A DNA stretch of 64,000 nucleotides from Vibrio injensis (GTDB lineage Bacteria > Pseudomonadota > Gammaproteobacteria > Enterobacterales > Vibrionaceae), in the NCBI RefSeq assembly GCF_001895205.1, contig NZ_BDJF01000025.1:220814-284813 (forward strand), in the 5' to 3' direction. This document shows, in pieces, positions 38,642 through 49,261 of the stretch. How positions within the stretch are numbered: position 1 is the first letter of the stretch; the number at the start of each line of letters is the position of its first letter. The notes beneath the pieces were generated by a model. That model did no database searches and was not told the origin of the DNA. It saw only the letters and a list, made by a program, of their open reading frames with translations. The translations under genes were made by a program, and so were the position numbers.

Positions 38642-39623
38642 TGACTCCTCCATAGCGCCGGCTCACCACCGTCGCATCCTTTTTATTACTGCTATAAAAC
38701 AGACTACGAACACGCACTCGAGACGTATCTACCATCACCTGTGCATCCAATTCAAAATAGTGACTATCGACACTTAAATACGCTCTTGCTTCTTCACGAC
38801 GTGCATTATCGACAGCGGCAATCGCTGGCTCGGCGAGAAAACTCGCCACGCTATCCCAGCCATCAAAAGGGCGAGATTCTAGCACAGACTTGGCATTGGC
38901 CTCATTTAAATACGGGCTAAACATAGCTACCAATAAAGGGGCTTTCTCTGGCGGTAACGTATTGATATTTAAACGCCAATCTTGTGTTGGTAGCGCGCAA
39001 ACATAAGGTGATAGCTGATGCATTGCTTCGCCACTCACTTGATAAACCGCTCGTAATTCACTGGCATCGGCCAATAAACCATTTGGCGGTAAATACGCTG
39101 GTGTCATCGATTCATACAAACTATCTTCTGCACCGTTGGAACGATTAACCCGATCATCGGCATCAATAAAATCCCATGTCGCATCGGCAATCGTCTCTGC
39201 TTGAAAATTATCAATCTCTACTTCATCTAACAACGCCCGCCATACTCGATAGAGATAAGGTGGCGTTGGCTCATTGCTCGGCAGCAAACCGGCAAATGCA
39301 TTGAGATTAAAACAAGCTTGGGCATCGACTAAACTGCCCATTACCACGCCATAATCTAGCGGGTAAGTTTGATGTTGTTGAGACCAAGGCTGATTCAAAC
39401 TGATCACATCACTGTCTTGATAACTCTGTTCAATCGCTGCTTTGGCTAACGCTTCGACGCCAAGTGTATACCAATACGCTTGCTGATAACCCAGCTGATG
39501 GTTAGCACGTTGAAACTGACTAAACATTCGCTGCGACATCGTCGCAGCAATCGAAACCATCACTGCCAGCAGCAGCAGTACAACGATTAACGCGACACCG
39601 CGCTGGGCATTAGGACGCACCAT
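38610..39623 (-). CDS. gspK: Type II secretion system minor pseudopilin K
   Basis: Minor pseudopilin at the pseudopilus tip, 337 aa. Prepilin cleavage site after Gly9 ([24 protein letters not shown]). As usual for GspK, the residue at +5 is not Glu. The large periplasmic alpha-domain is inserted after the pilin helix ([25 protein letters not shown], with Asp and Glu residues suited to calcium binding). Overlaps gspJ by 14 bp and gspL by 32 bp. Confidence 0.94.
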   Translation of the reverse strand: MVRPNAQRGVALIVVLLLLAVMVSIAATMSQRMFSQFQRANHQLGYQQAYWYTLGVEALAKAAIEQSYQDSDVISLNQPWSQQHQTYPLDYGVVMGSLVDAQACFNLNAFAGLLPSNEPTPPYLYRVWRALLDEVEIDNFQAETIADATWDFIDADDRVNRSNGAEDSLYESMTPAYLPPNGLLADASELRAVYQVSGEAMHQLSPYVCALPTQDWRLNINTLPPEKAPLLVAMFSPYLNEANAKSVLESRPFDGWDSVASFLAEPAIAAVDNARREEARAYLSVDSHYFELDAQVMVDTSRVRVRSLFYSSNKKDATVVSRRYGGVSERKLDRSAE

Positions 39624-40242
39624 CGGCTTCTCCTAATGAAGCACCGGTTAAGACGTAGACTCGCTCAATCTCACCGTAATCTTTCAGTGTTAAACGTACG
39701 CTCACCGCTTCAGGCAACCGACGTTCCGACTCCCATTGCTCTGACCATTCTCCACGTTGATAAAAGCGCATCGACCAGCTTTCAACCTCGCTCAGCACAG
39801 GCGCAATGACTGGCTCTTGTGCAACGGGGGTATCAGGATAACGCCACCACACTCTTTCTAAGACATGATCTTTTAAACGATAACCGACTTTAAGCACCTC
39901 ACCACGTGGAAACTGTTGCTGAGGGTTGTGCCAACCTAAGCGGGTAAATAACACACCTTTTTCATCTGAATCGAGCAAATAATCTCGCCACTGAATAAGT
40001 TGTCCGGTCGGTGCCTCTCCATTGGTACGAAAGGCGCGTGCCGCCATTTGTCGAAAATCGGCGTCCATCATCACCATTGCGCGCTGTAGCTCGCTCAATC
40101 GAGCTTCACGTTGCGCAGAGACTTGATTACTCAGTTGTACCTGATAAAGCACCTGATAAGCAGCAATACTTAAACTGGCAAAAATCGCTATCGCTACCAA
40201 GACTTCGATTAAAGTAAATCCACGCGCTTTATTTGCTGACAT
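39610..40242 (-). CDS. gspJ: Type II secretion system minor pseudopilin J
   Basis: Minor pseudopilin of the GspI-J-K tip complex. 210 aa. Short leader cleaved after Gly8 ([27 protein letters not shown]), keeping Phe+1 and Glu+5; the globular domain has the family [24 protein letters not shown] stretch. It overlaps gspI by 14 bp and gspK by 14 bp. Confidence 0.95.
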   Translation of the reverse strand: MSANKARGFTLIEVLVAIAIFASLSIAAYQVLYQVQLSNQVSAQREARLSELQRAMVMMDADFRQMAARAFRTNGEAPTGQLIQWRDYLLDSDEKGVLFTRLGWHNPQQQFPRGEVLKVGYRLKDHVLERVWWRYPDTPVAQEPVIAPVLSEVESWSMRFYQRGEWSEQWESERRLPEAVSVRLTLKDYGEIERVYVLTGASLGEADGAS

Positions 40243-40585
40243 AGCTTCTTACCGTGACCAAAGGTTGGCCTTTTTCGGCACTAGCAACGCTGACATCAAA
40301 GGCAGATAGCACTGGTGCAGTGGTTGCAATCGGTGCAATACGCCAGTACCAAGTGCGGCCGGCAAGCTCATCTTTGCCCTCTTTGGCAGCCAACGACGTC
40401 GGGTTTAGCATGACTTTAGCCATCTGGTTATCGGCTACCATTGCCGCAAACATTTTATCTTCCAGATAACCAATGGTATTAACGTGCTGAGTCACCGTTC
40501 GAATCACACTGATTGCCGCGGTAGCAAAAATCGCTAACGCGACCAAGACTTCCAGTAGTGTGAAACCACGCTTCACTTTACTCAT
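40229..40585 (-). CDS. gspI: Type II secretion system minor pseudopilin I
   Basis: 118-aa minor pseudopilin nucleating the tip complex. Cleavage after Gly7 (SKVKRG/FTLLEVLVALAIFATAAISV). ATG 40585 overlaps the gspH stop by 8 bases. The frame is open 237 bp upstream, but that part is antisense-like sequence within gspH and lacks a leader; only 40585 gives a proper prepilin. Confidence 0.95.
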   Translation of the reverse strand: MSKVKRGFTLLEVLVALAIFATAAISVIRTVTQHVNTIGYLEDKMFAAMVADNQMAKVMLNPTSLAAKEGKDELAGRTWYWRIAPIATTAPVLSAFDVSVASAEKGQPLVTVRSYVSK

Positions 40586-41153
40586 CGCTCTCTCCTGGGG
40601 CGAATAGACGAATATGTCCATTATCTTCGACCACGACTTGCCATGCTTGTTCGGCACTTTGCTGATCGGGGTAAAGTAATAAACGGAACGGGGTGATTTC
40701 ACCACTGGAGAGAATAAACACTTGTGGTGCAGGTTCGGTTTGCTGCTCTTTATACTCAGCAAATCTCTCTTCATCAAACAAAGAGCCTGGAGTGAAGAGT
40801 CGATTTTTATCCTGCCAAACACCGCTACCGAGAGTAAAATCGAGATTGAGTGAATCCGCTAAGCTAAGTTGAGCAGCAAAACCGATTTTATCGATCTTCT
40901 GCCAGCCTTTCTCGGTCAGTTGTACAAAAGTAAAACGTTTATTGGGTTCATCAATCCGTAAGCCAAAATCAAAACCACTGAGCAGTGCCTCTTCATTGAG
41001 TAACTGTAAACGCTGAAACAAGCTCTGCGCGGCCACATTAGCTTGATCATTTTGTCGAGCTGGTAATGTCGCGATCACTGCAACGGCACTGACCGAAATC
41101 AATACCAGCACCAGCATGATCTCAAGTAGCGTAAAGCCTCGGGTAAATTTCAT
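40578..41153 (-). CDS. gspH: Type II secretion system minor pseudopilin H
   Basis: 191-aa minor pseudopilin, cleavage after Gly6 (KFTRG/FTLLEIMLVLVLISVSAVAV) with Glu+5. It lies between gspG (52 bp upstream) and gspI (8-bp overlap). The globular domain contains LFQRLQLLNEEALLSGFDFGLRI, typical of GspH. Confidence 0.94.
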   Translation of the reverse strand: MKFTRGFTLLEIMLVLVLISVSAVAVIATLPARQNDQANVAAQSLFQRLQLLNEEALLSGFDFGLRIDEPNKRFTFVQLTEKGWQKIDKIGFAAQLSLADSLNLDFTLGSGVWQDKNRLFTPGSLFDEERFAEYKEQQTEPAPQVFILSSGEITPFRLLLYPDQQSAEQAWQVVVEDNGHIRLFAPGESDE

Positions 41154-41205
41154 TACTGATGACTGCTCAATGGGTTATCGGTAAGCAACAGGAATGTCAC
41201 GGGAT

Positions 41206-41649
41206 TTATTGAAAATCCTGCAAATTCCAGTTACCAATCACGGCGTTCGAACCTTCGCCACCTTCTTGACCATCCGCCCCTAAAGTAAAAACATCAATCC
41301 GACCATGATCGCCTGGGCTTAAGTATTGATAATCATTGCCCCAAGGATCTTTCGGTAGACGACGAATGTATCCACCTTCACGATAATTACGCGGCTCCGG
41401 ATTCGATGGCTTGGTCACCAATGCCTCTAAGCCTTGATCTGTGGTTGGGTAAACATTGTTATCTAAACGATACATATCCAAGGCATTTTCTAAGGCAACA
41501 ATATCGGTAATGGCTTTTTGTTGATCGGCCTTTTCTTTGTTACCCAATAAATTAGGCACTACGAAACTGGCCAAAATGCCTAAAATCACCACCACCACCA
41601 TCACTTCCAGTAAGGTAAAACCTGACTGTTTACTTGCTCTTCTATTCAT
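41206..41649 (-). CDS. gspG: Type II secretion system major pseudopilin G
   Basis: Major subunit of the pseudopilus piston. 147 aa; short positively charged leader cleaved after Gly10 (NRRASKQSG/FTLLEVMVVVVILGILAS), Glu+5 present. Calcium-site and major pseudopilin motifs follow: YPTTDQGLEALV, GGYIRRLPKDPWGNDYQYLSPG and FTLGADGQEGGEG. I start at ATG 41649 because GGAG sits 8 bp upstream; an in-frame ATG at 41670 would lengthen the leader by 7 residues. Confidence 0.96.
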   Translation of the reverse strand: MNRRASKQSGFTLLEVMVVVVILGILASFVVPNLLGNKEKADQQKAITDIVALENALDMYRLDNNVYPTTDQGLEALVTKPSNPEPRNYREGGYIRRLPKDPWGNDYQYLSPGDHGRIDVFTLGADGQEGGEGSNAVIGNWNLQDFQ

Positions 41650-41684
41650 AGTTACTCCATTTCGATCCAAGCATCGTACACCGA

Positions 41685-42905
41685 TTAACGGCTCATTAAG
41701 TTATTCATTTCTAAAATCGGCATCAAGGTTGCCATAACAATAAACAGCACCAATCCAGCCATTAACGCGATTAACGCAGGGGTAAAAATTCCTAGTGCGA
41801 TATTCACCGTCGATTCGAAGTTAGCATCCTGATTATCGGCAGCACGAGTCAGCATACTCTCTAACTCGCCACTTTGTTCACCACTGGCAATCATATGTAA
41901 CATCATTGGCGGGAATAACTTGGTTTGAGACAACGCTTTACGCAAACTCGAACCTTCACGCACGTTATCAGCGGCCAGTAAAACCTGCTGCTTAACGTAT
42001 TGATTGGTCATCACATCCACTGCTACACGCATGCCATCGAGGATCGGAATGGCACTGGAAGTACAAATGGATAGCGTGCGCGCAAAACGTGACGTATTCA
42101 GTCCTTTGGCAATTTTGCCAACCATCGGCATAAACAGCAGCTTTTTATGCCAGTACAGACGAACGTTAGGTTTACGTAGTAACCATTTGATAAAGTAAAT
42201 ACCCACTAATACACTGGCTAATAAGCTTAATCCCCACTGCTGAACAAAATCACTTGAAGAGAGTAAAAATTGGGTTGATGCAGGGAGCGCCTGCCCCATC
42301 TGTACAAATTGACCGACAATTTTTGGTACCACCGCAGCAAGTAGAAAAGCCACGATTCCCACAGCAAATACCACTAAGACAATCGGATACAACAAAGCTT
42401 GCATCAACTTAGATCGCATCTTTTGCCGATTTTCAGCGTAATCCGCTAATCGCTCTAAAATCGCATCCAAATGCCCGGATTTTTCACCTGCGGCGACCAT
42501 TGAACGAAACAGATCATCAAAGATATGTGGGTAGTCGGCCAAGCTATCGGCTAACGTATAACCTTCGGTGACTTTAGCTCGCACTGCGGCGAGCATATTC
42601 CGAATCCGAGGTTTTTCCGATTGCTCTGATACCGCACGTAAACACTCTTCTAACGGCATCCCTGACTGAACCAACGTCGACAGCTGACGAGTCAATAAAG
42701 CCAGATCTGGTGTACTAATTCCACGCGGTTTAACCCAACTGCTTTGCTGAGCTTTAGCCGCTTTGGCTTGTGTCTCAACCACTTCAATTGGCAGCAAGCC
42801 TTGCTCTTTTAAGCGTTGACGGACTTGACGAGCATTATCACCTTCGATAATGCCTTTTTTTTGCCGACCTTTGGCATCTAATGCTCGATATTCAAACGCA
42901 GCCAT
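41685..42905 (-). CDS. gspF: Type II secretion system inner-membrane platform protein F
   Basis: 406-aa polytopic platform protein with two duplicated cytoplasmic helical domains, each followed by membrane segments. Signatures: LARQLSTLVQSGMPLEECLRAV (here LTRQLSTLV), GEKSGHLDAILERLADY and GEQSGELESMLTRAADNQ. Three TM segments lie near 170-190, 215-240 and 370-395. Its start directly abuts the gspE stop. Confidence 0.95.
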   Translation of the reverse strand: MAAFEYRALDAKGRQKKGIIEGDNARQVRQRLKEQGLLPIEVVETQAKAAKAQQSSWVKPRGISTPDLALLTRQLSTLVQSGMPLEECLRAVSEQSEKPRIRNMLAAVRAKVTEGYTLADSLADYPHIFDDLFRSMVAAGEKSGHLDAILERLADYAENRQKMRSKLMQALLYPIVLVVFAVGIVAFLLAAVVPKIVGQFVQMGQALPASTQFLLSSSDFVQQWGLSLLASVLVGIYFIKWLLRKPNVRLYWHKKLLFMPMVGKIAKGLNTSRFARTLSICTSSAIPILDGMRVAVDVMTNQYVKQQVLLAADNVREGSSLRKALSQTKLFPPMMLHMIASGEQSGELESMLTRAADNQDANFESTVNIALGIFTPALIALMAGLVLFIVMATLMPILEMNNLMSR

Positions 42906-44417
42906 TTATGACTCCTTGGTCACGCGCAACACCTCTTCAAGTGAAGTGATCCCTTGGCGGACTTTATCCAAACCATCATCACGAATACTTGGTGTTTGTT
43001 CACGAATCGCTTGTTCTATCGCTTGCTCCCCCGCTTCGCGATGAATAAGTGCTTGAACTTTATCATCCACTAACATCAGTTCATGAATCCCCGTTCGCCC
43101 ACGGTACCCCTTAAAATTGCATTTATCACAACCTGCAGCGCGATAGAGGGTTAATGGCTCTTTTTTACTGACCGAAAACAGCTTACGCTGCTCTTTATCC
43201 GCCTCGTATGGCTGCTTACAATCTGGGCATAAAGTACGTACCAAACGCTGTGCCAGCACGCCCAACAACGAAGAGGAAATTAAAAAAGGTTCGATCCCCA
43301 TGTCACGTAAACGAGTAATCGCACCAATCGCGGTATTGGTATGCAACGTTGACATCACTAAGTGACCAGTCAAAGAAGCTTGCACCGCTATTTGCGCCGT
43401 TTCCAAATCACGAATTTCTCCGACCATCACCACATCCGGATCTTGACGTAAAATCGCCCTTAGACCACGAGCAAAAGTCATATCCACTTTCGGGTTAACT
43501 TGCGTCTGGCCAATACCGTCAATATCAAATTCAATTGGGTCTTCTACCGTGAGGATATTCCGTTCACTGCTATTCAGTTCTTGCAGCCCGGCGTATAACG
43601 TAGTCGATTTCCCCGACCCCGTCGGTCCAGTGACCAATAAAATACCGTGTGGCCGAGCAATTAAATTACGGAAATTATCGTGATTCGCTTTGGTCATGCC
43701 TAAGCTGTATAAATCTAACCGAGTGGCATTTTTATCCAACAAACGCATGACCACCCGCTCACCATGAGAAGAAGGCATAGTAGAAACACGCACGTCGACT
43801 GCCCGCCCGCCGATACGCAGAGAAATACGCCCATCTTGAGGAACGCGTTTCTCGGCAATATCGAGTTTAGCCATCACCTTTACCCGTGAAATAAGCAGGG
43901 GCGATAATTTACGGCTCGGTGATAGCACCTCACGCAGGACACCATCGACACGAAAACGGATCGATAACACTTTCTCAAACGTTTCAATATGAATATCCGA
44001 TGCGCCTTCTTTGATCGCCTCACCTAGCATAGCATTGATCAATTTAATGATCGGCGCATCGTCTTCGGACTCGAGTAAATCTTCACTTTGCGGCAACTCT
44101 TCAGCAAGAGAAAAGAAATCATCGCTATCGGCACCAATGTCTTCCATTAACTGACGCGCTTCAGATGAATCTCGTTGGTAGACTTGGGTGATTTTGGCTT
44201 CAAATGCTTCAGCACTGATCTCACTCAACGCAAACGGCTGTTTGATTACGCGTTTAATTTCAACCAGAGCAGGAATCGACAATGGCGCAACGCAATACAC
44301 CGTGGCATTGTGTTGCGCTTCATCCCACTCTAAAACTAACTTATGGCGCTGAGCAAAACTGAACGGTAAGCGACGAATCCGCTGCAATCCCTGCGTATCA
44401 ATCACATCCACACTCAT
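42906..44417 (-). CDS. gspE: Type II secretion system ATPase E
   Basis: Cytoplasmic hexameric secretion ATPase, 503 aa. N1/N2 domains bind GspL; the catalytic domain has Walker [13 protein letters not shown], the Asp box, Walker B-like [12 protein letters not shown], and the His box STLHTNTA. A tetracysteine zinc motif, CPDC then CDKC some 30 residues later, is intact. It begins one base inside the gspD stop (TAATG junction), so translational coupling is likely. Confidence 0.96.
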   Translation of the reverse strand: MSVDVIDTQGLQRIRRLPFSFAQRHKLVLEWDEAQHNATVYCVAPLSIPALVEIKRVIKQPFALSEISAEAFEAKITQVYQRDSSEARQLMEDIGADSDDFFSLAEELPQSEDLLESEDDAPIIKLINAMLGEAIKEGASDIHIETFEKVLSIRFRVDGVLREVLSPSRKLSPLLISRVKVMAKLDIAEKRVPQDGRISLRIGGRAVDVRVSTMPSSHGERVVMRLLDKNATRLDLYSLGMTKANHDNFRNLIARPHGILLVTGPTGSGKSTTLYAGLQELNSSERNILTVEDPIEFDIDGIGQTQVNPKVDMTFARGLRAILRQDPDVVMVGEIRDLETAQIAVQASLTGHLVMSTLHTNTAIGAITRLRDMGIEPFLISSSLLGVLAQRLVRTLCPDCKQPYEADKEQRKLFSVSKKEPLTLYRAAGCDKCNFKGYRGRTGIHELMLVDDKVQALIHREAGEQAIEQAIREQTPSIRDDGLDKVRQGITSLEEVLRVTKES

Positions 44418-46441
44418 TATTTATTATCCATTTGATCAAGAAAAGCTTGCAATTCAGCAGGATGACGACGCGATTCACCATATTTCGGTAATACAGGAAT
44501 ATTGTTATTATCCATTAACTTCAGCCCCTGATCGGCTTTAAATAGCTGCTCAGCACGGATGTAGTTGTACTTGCGCTGAGTGATGCCATCCGCGGTCATA
44601 CCATCACGAATAATGGTAGGCTTAATAAACACCATCAGGTTTTTCTTTTCTACCGTGGTATTGGTTGAACGGAATAGATAACCTAATAATGGAATATCAC
44701 CAAGGATCGGCACCTTAGATTCGCTCTCTGCGGTACGCTCGTCGATCAACCCGCCAAGCACCAGCATCTGCCCATCTTGTACCATCACCGTGGTATTCAA
44801 CTGACGCTTAGCAAAACGGACATCGACCGCTCCCTGAGCGCCAAGCACATTGGAAACTTCTTGTTCAATCGAGAGCTGAACGGAATCACCTTCGTTAATT
44901 TGTGGCACGACTTTCAGTTTAATGCCGACTTCTTTGCGCTCTACGGTTTGGAATGGATTATCGTTATTCGAACCAGCGGTTGAACCGGTTAATACTGGTA
45001 CTTCTTCACCTACAATAAATGAGGCTTCACCGTTATCCATTACCGTAATACTGGGTGATGACAAGATATTGGTACTGGAGGTACTCGATACCGCGCTGAT
45101 CAGCGCCGTCCAGTCGCCCATCATTACTCCAAGTGCGGCACCATTGACCCCTGATAAAGCCGAGGCAAGTGTTGAGTAGTTACCGCTTTTTTCTACCGTA
45201 TATGGACGACGATTACCATCTCTATCCGTGTAATATTCTGTTGAGGTTTGCTTTTTGGCTTCTTCTAATCCAACCATCACTTGGCCCACTTGCGCACCAG
45301 TATTACCGTATTGAATTACCGCCCCGTCTTTTAATGAACCCCATTGTACGCCGAGATTAATCCCATCACCTTCGGCCATTTCAACAATCAAGGCTTCGAT
45401 CAGCACTTGAGCACGGCGAATGTCCAGTTGAGAAATCACATCCAATAAAGAGTTCATAATATCTTGTGGCGCAGTGATCACCAGCGAGTTGGTATCGGAG
45501 TGCGCGGAAATCATCACGCTGCTGCGTGATGAGCTTGCACTACGCTGACCGCCTTGTTTCTCTGCTTGGAGGTTTTCAGACACATCTTTCAAAACGCTAA
45601 CTAAATCATCGGCTTTGGCGTATTTAAGATAAACGACTCGATTATTACCTCGCGTAGCCATTTCGACATCCAACTGATTAATCAAGCGTCTCATTCGCTC
45701 GCGCACTTTCGGATCACCAGAAATCAAAATCGAATTGGTACGATCATCAGCAACAAATCTTGGTTGTAAAAACTCAGGCGCATTTTGTGCGTTATTGGCA
45801 CGGCTAAGCGCTTCAACAATTCGTACCATTTCGGAAGCAGAAGCATTACGCAGCTCAACCACTTCGATTTCGGTGTCACCAGCCTGATCAACGCGATGAA
45901 TAATATTGGCTAGGCGATTGACCACCGCCGCATGGCCAGTAATCAAAATGATATTCGCCGGATCATAGTGCACCACGTTGCCAGCACCAGCGTTATCAAT
46001 TAACTGACGCAAGAGCGGCGATAGCTCACGAACGGAAACATTTTTCACCGTCACCACTTGAGTGACGACACTATCGCCAAAAGCGCGATCATCATTGCCC
46101 AGTACTGGAATAGCCGAGGTTTTGGCATCTTTAGAACGGATCACTTTCAATACGCCGTTATCCATCTCGACCACAGCAAACCCATACACTTCAAGCACAT
46201 TGAGAAAAAAGCTGTAGTACTGCTCTTCATTGAGGGTATCGTAGCTGCGTACATCAATTTTGCCGCGTACCGAAGGATCAACAATGATGGTTTTTTCAAG
46301 GTTTCGTCCAACGATAGTAATAAACTCTTGAATATCAGTGCCCTTAAAACTGACACTGAAGGTTTGATTCGCCTGTGCTAATGGCGCTGCAATTAGGCTT
46401 GCCACTAAAAGCCAGCTACTTTTCTTAAGCCAATGCTTCAC
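44417..46441 (-). CDS. gspD: Type II secretion system secretin D
   Basis: Outer-membrane secretin channel, 674 aa. Signal peptide with likely cleavage after LAQA (residue 24). Periplasmic N0 ([14 protein letters not shown]), N1, N2 and N3 domains follow, then the secretin C-domain ending in [16 protein letters not shown] and ...[12 protein letters not shown]. The gate-region motif VPVLTGS is present. The C-terminal S domain (~60 residues to the end) would bind a pilotin; no gspS gene is in the window, and V. cholerae is thought to use the unlinked AspS pilotin. Confidence 0.96.
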   Translation of the reverse strand: MKHWLKKSSWLLVASLIAAPLAQANQTFSVSFKGTDIQEFITIVGRNLEKTIIVDPSVRGKIDVRSYDTLNEEQYYSFFLNVLEVYGFAVVEMDNGVLKVIRSKDAKTSAIPVLGNDDRAFGDSVVTQVVTVKNVSVRELSPLLRQLIDNAGAGNVVHYDPANIILITGHAAVVNRLANIIHRVDQAGDTEIEVVELRNASASEMVRIVEALSRANNAQNAPEFLQPRFVADDRTNSILISGDPKVRERMRRLINQLDVEMATRGNNRVVYLKYAKADDLVSVLKDVSENLQAEKQGGQRSASSSRSSVMISAHSDTNSLVITAPQDIMNSLLDVISQLDIRRAQVLIEALIVEMAEGDGINLGVQWGSLKDGAVIQYGNTGAQVGQVMVGLEEAKKQTSTEYYTDRDGNRRPYTVEKSGNYSTLASALSGVNGAALGVMMGDWTALISAVSSTSSTNILSSPSITVMDNGEASFIVGEEVPVLTGSTAGSNNDNPFQTVERKEVGIKLKVVPQINEGDSVQLSIEQEVSNVLGAQGAVDVRFAKRQLNTTVMVQDGQMLVLGGLIDERTAESESKVPILGDIPLLGYLFRSTNTTVEKKNLMVFIKPTIIRDGMTADGITQRKYNYIRAEQLFKADQGLKLMDNNNIPVLPKYGESRRHPAELQAFLDQMDNK

Positions 46442-46476
46442 ACAATACTCCCTTAATGATTACTGCCAATTGGCTG

Positions 46477-47361
46477 TTAAAACTGAATATAAATATCATG
46501 CTGTTGTCCATCTCGCTCGACCGTCAAATTCAGCTCAGTCAGATCAGAAATGGACTCAAACACTTGCGTCATTGCACTGGGGTCGGTTAAATCGAGTCCA
46601 TTCAGTTGCACAGCAATATCCCCATTTTGTAAACCAACGGCTTCAAAAAGCGCAGGATCTCGCCCCGCACTAACGCGATAACCGACAATGCGATCATCTT
46701 GTTTAACTTGTGACAAACTTACGTACTGAAATACCTCACGGGGATTTTGACTGATCGCCGTACGAATAGCAGCCAGTTTGTCTTCTACCACCTCTTGTGG
46801 GGCAGGCGCAGCGCGCTGAACCATATTATTCGTGCTCGGTTTACCGTAATCGAGCCCTTCTAACATCAGCGTTTCATCCCGACCAGCATTATCAATAATA
46901 ACTCGGTCAGCCAACACTGCTTTTAATGTGACTCGGGTGCCTTCTATTTGCTCATTCAGTCCATAAGTCGCTTGCTGACCACGGTTAGCAATTACCGCCA
47001 AACCGCGCTCAAGTTCGTTACTGGCAACAACGCCGACTAAGGTTAAATTAAGACGTGTGGGAGGCGCATCGACTTGAACTGGAGCCGTAACAACAGGAGC
47101 CGCTTGTGGGTTATAAACCCCAAATAGATGGCTATTTTGCAATGGGCGAATATCGATTCTCGATGCTGCCACTTGGTTGCTGATTGGTTTAGCCACCCAA
47201 GGTACAATCGAGCTATCTTGCTTTGGTAACAACCACACCAGTTGACCAACGATCCAAGCAGAGAAAACAAGGCAAGTTAAAGTAAGAATCAGACTCAACG
47301 GATTCTGCCAACGAAGAATCTGCGCCATGCGCTCGCTTAAAGTCTGTTGATTAAATTCCAT
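46477..47361 (-). CDS. gspC: Type II secretion system protein C
   Basis: Bitopic inner-membrane protein linking the platform to the secretin. 294 aa: TM near 22-44, homology-region domain (LTLVGVVASNELERGLAVIANRGQQATYGLNEQIEG) that binds GspD N0, and a C-terminal PDZ domain (GYRVSAGRDPALFEAVGLQNGDIAVQLNGLDLTD). First gene of the operon. Start choice is uncertain: ATG 47361 gives MEFNQQ (V. cholerae EpsC starts MEF from memory); ATG 47388 is a second option, and AAGGA at 47374-47378 is rather far from either. Confidence 0.93.
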   Translation of the reverse strand: MEFNQQTLSERMAQILRWQNPLSLILTLTCLVFSAWIVGQLVWLLPKQDSSIVPWVAKPISNQVAASRIDIRPLQNSHLFGVYNPQAAPVVTAPVQVDAPPTRLNLTLVGVVASNELERGLAVIANRGQQATYGLNEQIEGTRVTLKAVLADRVIIDNAGRDETLMLEGLDYGKPSTNNMVQRAAPAPQEVVEDKLAAIRTAISQNPREVFQYVSLSQVKQDDRIVGYRVSAGRDPALFEAVGLQNGDIAVQLNGLDLTDPSAMTQVFESISDLTELNLTVERDGQQHDIYIQF

Positions 47362-47626
47362 TAATGATTTCAATCCTTGCTGATTCATCATCCAAAGCAT
47401 TCACTGGTTATTGAGTTGGTTAATATACATCAGCTCGATAAACGGCGCGACTGACGAGGTTATTTTATAATGATTATTTACCGCTTCGCTTGAAAATCTG
47501 GGAGCTTGTCTCCATAGTTTGTTGATAAATCCACACCGAACTCTGCCCTATCGATACAAGATAGAGAGCCAATGATGCAGAGAGAAATCGGAGACAGCGT
47601 GACTACCTTAGAGGCCACCGATCATC

Positions 47627-48013
47627 ATGAGTTCCCCAGAACAAGCAGTTCGCTTAGATAAATGGCTTTGGGCCGCTCGATTTTATAAAACACGCTCATT
47701 AGCCCGAGAGATGGTTGAAGGGGGCAAAGTTCACTATAATGGTCAGCGAAGCAAACCCAGTAAAGCGGTTGAAGTTGGCGCGATGATTACCTTACGCCAA
47801 GGCAACGAAGAAAAAACCGTTGTTATTGAACAGATTACTCAGCAGCGACGTGGTGCAGCCGAAGCGCAAATGTTATATAGCGAGACCGCAGAGAGTGTCG
47901 TGAAACGAGAACGCCAAGCGTTACTTCGTAAGCTCAATGCCCACAACCCAAGTCCAGAACGGCGCCCAGATAAAAAACAGCGTCGTGATCTTCTTAAATT
48001 CAAACATCAATAA
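47627..48013 (+). CDS. hslR: Ribosome-associated heat shock protein Hsp15
   Basis: S4-domain RNA-binding protein that recycles 50S subunits still carrying peptidyl-tRNA. 128 aa. The S4 motif is [48 protein letters not shown]; the basic tail is [18 protein letters not shown]. Divergent from gspC across 265 bp. hslO follows 19 bp downstream, so hslR-hslO form the usual heat-shock pair; a sigma-32 promoter was not clearly recognised. Confidence 0.95.
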   Translation: MSSPEQAVRLDKWLWAARFYKTRSLAREMVEGGKVHYNGQRSKPSKAVEVGAMITLRQGNEEKTVVIEQITQQRRGAAEAQMLYSETAESVVKRERQALLRKLNAHNPSPERRPDKKQRRDLLKFKHQ

Positions 48014-48032
48014 ATCAGTCGGATCATTCACT

Positions 48033-48923
48033 ATGACAACACAAGTAACCCCCAACAATCTATTACATCGCTATCTGTTTGAAGACTTATCGGTGCGTGG
48101 TGAATTGGTGCAACTCAATGATGTTTACCAACAAATTATCACCAGTAAAGATTACCCAGCCCCAATTCAACGCTTACTCGGTGAGTTACTGGTCGCGACC
48201 AGCTTACTCACCGCGACACTAAAGTTTGAAGGATCCATTACCATGCAACTGCAAGGTGATGGTCCCGTTTCATTAGTCGTGATCAATGGCGATAACCAAC
48301 AAAAAATGCGTGGCGTCGCTCGCTGGGATGGGCAAATTGCCCCTGATGCGACTTTGCATCAATTGGTCGGTAACGGTTATTTAGTCATTACCATTGAGCC
48401 TAAAAAAGGTGAACGTTATCAAGGTGTGGTCGGGCTTGAAGGAGATGACTTAGCGCAAGTACTCGAAGGTTACTTCTTACGCTCTGAGCAATTAAAAACA
48501 CGTTTATGGATCCGCACCGGTGAACACGATGGCAAACCTCACGCTGCAGGTATGTTGTTGCAAGTGATGCCTGATGGTACGGGCACTGAAGAAGACTTTG
48601 AACACCTAGAACAATTGACGAATACCGTTAAAGACGGTGAGCTGTTTGGTCTCGAAGCCACCGAGCTCCTCTATCGTCTTTATAACCAAGAAAAGGTGCA
48701 ACTTTTTACGCCACAAGTCGTCGAATTTGTTTGTGGTTGTTCCCGAGAACGCAGCGCAGCGGCGATCATCACTATCGCCCAAGAGGAAGTTAACACGATT
48801 CTCGCCGAAGAAGGTGCTGTCTCTCTCCACTGCGATTATTGTGGGACAACGTACTCTTTTGATAGCGCCCAAGTCAGTGAACTCTTTGCTCAAAGCGCAT
48901 CCGATCGCCCAACCCTGCATTAA
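48033..48923 (+). CDS. hslO: Redox-regulated chaperone Hsp33
   Basis: Holdase chaperone activated by oxidation and unfolding. 296 aa, with the zinc-binding redox switch at the C-terminus complete: CGC (in VCGCSRER) and CDYC (in HCDYCGTTY), four cysteines. N-terminal domain [28 protein letters not shown] is typical. I chose ATG 48033; the open frame extends 96 bp upstream inside hslR but lacks homology. A strong terminator follows. Confidence 0.96.
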   Translation: MTTQVTPNNLLHRYLFEDLSVRGELVQLNDVYQQIITSKDYPAPIQRLLGELLVATSLLTATLKFEGSITMQLQGDGPVSLVVINGDNQQKMRGVARWDGQIAPDATLHQLVGNGYLVITIEPKKGERYQGVVGLEGDDLAQVLEGYFLRSEQLKTRLWIRTGEHDGKPHAAGMLLQVMPDGTGTEEDFEHLEQLTNTVKDGELFGLEATELLYRLYNQEKVQLFTPQVVEFVCGCSRERSAAAIITIAQEEVNTILAEEGAVSLHCDYCGTTYSFDSAQVSELFAQSASDRPTLH

Positions 48924-48960
48924 TTTTCGTTGCTCAACAAGCACGATAAAATCGCTTTAC

Positions 48961-48983
48961 AGCCAGCATTTTGCTGGCTTTTT
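48961..48983 (+). terminator. Rho-independent terminator after hslO
   Basis: Perfect 8-bp stem AGCCAGCA / TGCTGGCT with loop TTT, followed by TTTT. Confidence 0.87.
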
Positions 48984-49261
48984 CATACAAAAATCTGCAA
49001 TAAATCAATCATAAAACATACCGTACGGCATACTTATTTTCTTTTGAATATTAATCATTTACGCTAGCGCAAAGGTTTGCGTACACGATAGAATAGTGAA
49101 TGCCAGTATCTGTGACGGGTTGCTTATAATCTTAGAAAAGGCATGGGTAATATTTGAGCTAGCTCCCTGTTTTTTCGGTACCCCGTTGTTAGCATGGTAA
49201 GCAGATAACAATTACAAATAGTTACATAAAATCCCTACAAAATCCTTATAAGGAGCACCTA
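48984..49261 (+). promoter_or_regulatory. Upstream region of pckA
   Basis: About 280 bp without a gene. It holds a palindromic site ATACCGTACGGCAT (49018-49031) and a good -10 hexamer TATAAT (49125-49130) without an equally good -35, suggesting activator dependence. AAGGAG at 49250-49255 is the pckA ribosome-binding site. Confidence 0.55.

Noticed and set aside
40586..40822. N-terminal extension of gspI
   Set aside because: It lies inside gspH, and only ATG 40585 gives a short prepilin leader before the cleavage site.
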